Below, piece by piece: positions 35,813 through 36,761 of a DNA stretch of 36,761 nt; position 1 is the first letter of the stretch, and each line of letters opens with the position of its first letter. The position numbers and the translations under genes are program-made. The DNA comes from Clostridia bacterium (lineage in GTDB: Bacteria > Bacillota > Clostridia > Christensenellales > Aristaeellaceae): contig JAFXJP010000031.1 of the NCBI GenBank assembly GCA_017532155.1, forward strand, positions 1 to 36,761. The letters are read 5' to 3'. Under the pieces are notes generated by a model, which saw only the letters and a list, made by a program, of their open reading frames with translations, was not told the DNA's origin and made no database searches.

Positions 35813-36761
35813 TTACAGGATGTGAGCGTTGTCGTCCAGCATCTTCTGGATGGCTTCTTCAACGGTCATGTTGCGCTCGGTCACGAGTTCGCCAACGATG
35901 TTCTGAACGTTGGTCTTGTACTCGGTCAGGTCAACCCAGAAGGGAGACTCTTCGGTGGTACCCCAGGCCAGCTGATCGTAAGCCAGCTTGAAGCCGGGAT
36001 TCTCGGCCCAGTAAGCCTGCATGACGGGGCTGTCAACAACGGTCTTGGTGGAGGGCAGGTAACCGGAAGCGCAGGTTTCAGCGATGATGCGCTCGTCGGA
36101 GAGCAGATACATCATGAATTCCCAACCAGCCTGCTTAACTTCGTCGGTGTTGTTATCCAGCAGAACGATGCAGCCGCCGCCGATGGAGCAAGCGGGCTTC
36201 TCAGCGTCATACACGGGGAAGTAGGCAACGCCCAGTTCGATGTTCATTTCTTCGCAAGCGGGAACCAGGTTACCCAGGGTAGCGCAGGAGCCAACGAAGC
36301 AGCCCAGCATGCCCTGAGCCAGACGCTCGGTGCAGCCCAGAGCTTCCTGAGTGGGAACGCGGCACCAGCCCTCGTCCATCCAGCGGGTCCAGTCGCCCAG
36401 AACCTTCGCCATGGCGCCATCGGTCAGGCAGGCAGCTTCGCCGCCACCGCCCAGGGAGGAACCCAGCTGATACAGCAGGGAGCCCTGCAGGTAGCAGATG
36501 TCGTTGGTCAGTTCGAAGCCGTAGGTCAGCACTTCGCCGTTGGCATCAACGGTGTGCAGAGCCTTGGCGAACTCTTCCATCTCAGCGATGGTGCGGGGAG
36601 CCTTCAGGCCCTTCGCATCAGCCATGGTCTTGTTGTAGAAGAACAGGGGAGTGGAGCGGATGTAGGGCAGAGAGTAGACGTGGCCGTCTTCGTTGCCGGC
36701 GGTGTAGAAGATACCATCGAAGAAGCGGCTGGTATCCCAGTTGGAAGCGGCAATGTAGGGA
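35813..36761 (-). CDS. ABC transporter solute-binding protein (family 1), N-terminus cut by window
   Basis: The frame runs from the stop at 35813-35815 to the window edge, about 315 residues, so it is the C-terminal part of a protein of usually 420-450 residues. It lacks its signal peptide and lipobox, which lie outside. Typical type 1 carbohydrate-binding protein blocks are HVYSLPYIRSTPLFFYNKTM, APRTIAEMEEFAKALHTVD, YFPVYDAEKPACSIGGGC and AGWEFMMYLLSDERIIAETC. It would catch the substrate outside the membrane for the permeases. Codons are strongly biased to C-ending, suggesting high expression, as for many binding proteins. A stable hairpin follows before the ATPase gene. Confidence 0.9.
   Translation of the reverse strand, partial: PYIAASNWDTSRFFDGIFYTAGNEDGHVYSLPYIRSTPLFFYNKTMADAKGLKAPRTIAEMEEFAKALHTVDANGEVLTYGFELTNDICYLQGSLLYQLGSSLGGGGEAACLTDGAMAKVLGDWTRWMDEGWCRVPTQEALGCTERLAQGMLGCFVGSCATLGNLVPACEEMNIELGVAYFPVYDAEKPACSIGGGCIVLLDNNTDEVKQAGWEFMMYLLSDERIIAETCASGYLPSTKTVVDSPVMQAYWAENPGFKLAYDQLAWGTTEESPFWVDLTEYKTNVQNIVGELVTERNMTVEEAIQKMLDDNAHIL

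Noticed and set aside
1-36761. tRNA, rRNA, CRISPR arrays and insertion sequences
   Set aside because: I saw no TFYC-type tRNA arms, rRNA blocks, regularly spaced repeats or transposase motifs on either strand by reading; a tRNAscan or CRISPR search would confirm.

Overview
The window looks like a GC-rich, spore-forming member of the Clostridia (Bacillota), probably a gut-type anaerobe. The evidence is a spoIVB remnant, strong AGGAGG ribosome binding sites, TTGACA/TATAAT promoters, intrinsic terminators after most transcripts, and sequence relationships typical of clostridial proteins. This placement is inference; there is no rRNA or tRNA in the window to confirm it. I found no CRISPR array, transposase or integrase.

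Layout. 1-336: an AT-richer stretch with the end of an unknown gene is joined directly to the last ~40 codons of spoIVB, broken just before its catalytic serine. This is the edge of an inserted element, a rearrangement or an assembly join. 425-1415: a NifX/NifB-like iron-molybdenum cluster protein and a cyclase-family hydrolase. 1520-3006: a structured leader ending in an attenuator-like hairpin, then a membrane-anchored XRE regulator and an MgtC/SapB protein. 3051-5211: an EEP-fold phosphatase/nuclease, a PPOX-family flavoprotein and a SpoU-type rRNA methylase. 5327-9904: a five-gene transporter operon (three EamA permeases, one MFS protein, one flavodoxin-like reductase). 9956-12006: a PiT phosphate transporter and a YczE/YitT-like membrane protein on opposite strands.

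12044-16845 (minus strand): housekeeping genes, namely nicotinamide-nucleotide repair (NnrE-NnrD fusion), acpS, a P1 peptidase, trpS and truA. 16999-18660: a thioredoxin-reductase-like flavoprotein that keeps its CxxC but has lost the usual NADPH motif, followed by a secreted unknown protein. 18737-23552: a shikimate operon, aroB-aroA-aroC and a single protein fusing chorismate mutase, shikimate dehydrogenase and shikimate kinase. DAHP synthase and dehydroquinase are not in the window. 23556-25002: a MATE exporter behind a short leader with its own terminator hairpin.

25035-26594 (minus strand): a small membrane protein, lspA and an rluD-type pseudouridine synthase. 26730-28907: aspartate kinase and a TauE/SafE exporter. 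28956-36761 (minus strand): a transglutaminase-like lipoprotein, three tandem secreted paralogues that read as five-bladed beta-propellers, and a carbohydrate-type ABC importer (two permeases, an MsmX/UgpC-type ATPase, and a binding protein cut by the window end). The first propeller gene follows the permease genes by about 10 bases, so the propellers probably work outside the membrane with this importer.

The points most worth following are the spoIVB break, the propeller cluster, the trifunctional aromatic enzyme, the reductase without an NADPH site, and the two attenuator-like leaders.
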